From positions 1 through 23,458 of IMG/VR virus record IMGVR_UViG_3300030090_000535: DNA of 23,458 nt. One strand, given 5' to 3'. Origin of the DNA: a virus. Shown one piece after another: positions 23,088 through 23,458 of the stretch (within the stretch, counting starts at the first letter, position 1; each line of letters opens with the position of its first letter). The notes beneath the pieces are model-generated. The model had not been told where the DNA came from. It saw only the letters and a list, made by a program, of their open reading frames with translations, and searched no databases. Made by a program: the position numbers and the translations under genes.

Positions 23088-23458
23088 TGGCATATATAGG
23101 AAGATCACCCAGTCAATCTGTAAGGAACAGGTATCAGTATCAGGCAACTGCTAGTCAAACAACATTTAGTGGTTCTGATGCAAACTCACTTACTTTAACT
23201 TATACTGATGGTTTATACATGGATTGCTACCAGAATGGAGTTCTCTTAAAAGCAGGTACAGATTATACTGCAACAAGTGGAACATCTGTTGTCTTGGCTA
23301 CTGGTGCAAGTCTTAATGATATAATTGAGATGGTTGTGTATGATGTATTTTCTGTTAATGAAACTTATACTAAAACAGAATCAGATGACAGGTATCCATT
23401 TCTAGGAAACAACAGTATTATAAGAACAAATGGTAACACCATAAGTGCAGACATAACA
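23087..23458 (+). CDS. YIG-module fibre/adhesin protein, second copy (3' end outside window)
   Basis: ATG 23087 overlaps the preceding TAA (TAATG) and the frame stays open to the last base, 124 codons. The protein starts MAYIGRSPSQSVRNRYQYQA, then ASQTTFSGSDANSLTLTYTD, YQNGVLLKAGTDYTATSGTS, VVLATGASLNDIIEMVVYDV, then TYTKTESDDRYPF and SIIRTNGNTISADIT at the edge. The Ig-like module with 'NGV.L..G.DYT...G....L..GA...D.IE..VYD' is frequent in marine-phage fibres. The last visible residues align with RTNAQTLDSNIT of the 20201 gene, so a similar beta-repeat end probably lies outside the window. Confidence 0.8.
   Translation, partial: MAYIGRSPSQSVRNRYQYQATASQTTFSGSDANSLTLTYTDGLYMDCYQNGVLLKAGTDYTATSGTSVVLATGASLNDIIEMVVYDVFSVNETYTKTESDDRYPFLGNNSIIRTNGNTISADIT

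Noticed and set aside
1-23458. Search for tRNA genes, integrase, transposase, polymerase, lysozyme and attachment sites
   Set aside because: None could be recognised by reading; nearly all bases are in structural genes. A tRNA or short attachment site could still be missed without a dedicated search.

Overview
This window is a contiguous, almost gap-free stretch of tailed-phage DNA with every supported gene on the + strand. It is AT-rich (about one third G+C by eye). The gene set is a packaging, head, tail and fibre module of a short-tailed (podovirus-type) phage whose virion proteins mostly belong to T7-like families. The AT-richness, the tail-fibre module types and the small conserved proteins around the terminase resemble uncultured marine podoviruses, possibly infecting an AT-rich marine alphaproteobacterium such as SAR11; the host is inference only. 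No integrase, polymerase, tRNA, lysozyme or plasmid gene is visible, and both ends cut through genes, so this is an internal piece of a phage genome or prophage.

Layout. (1) 1-1345: the 3' end of a probable small terminase subunit, then a lysine/arginine-rich peptide gene with two nested starts, a small basic protein, a protein with one C-terminal membrane segment, and a small conserved protein. (2) 1332-2852: large terminase subunit (ATPase plus nuclease). (3) 2863-7272, head module: small phage protein, T7 gp8-like portal, Bbp19-like small protein, gp9-like scaffold, gp13-like GNAT-fold protein, a major capsid protein that does not look T7-like, and a probable head-decoration protein. A perfect 10-bp hairpin with a GCAA loop follows (7279-7302). 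(4) 7309-18550, tail tube and ejectosome: gp11-like and gp12-like tubular proteins, then gp14-, gp15- and gp16-like internal virion proteins. The gp16-like protein shows no transglycosylase but carries an HELTH zincin motif. (5) 18550-23458, fibre and adhesin region: a T7 gp17-type fibre with 10- and 12-residue repeats, an accessory structural protein, two related 'YIG' modules (the second cut by the window end), four paralogous small proteins ending in GDLA, and two chaperone-like proteins inside the array.

How it works together. The terminase packages DNA through the portal into a capsid assembled on the scaffold. gp11/gp12-like proteins build the stubby tail. gp14/15/16-like proteins are stored in the head and ejected to form the envelope-crossing channel. 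The gp17-like N-terminus anchors the fibre to the tail, and the small module genes probably supply or vary the receptor-binding tips. Genes are joined by ATGA, TAATG or stop-plus-Shine-Dalgarno junctions, so translation is probably coupled along long transcripts. The most notable points are the zincin in the ejectosome protein, the paralogous GDLA array whose conserved C-terminus also encodes the next gene's ribosome binding site, and the hairpin after the capsid genes.
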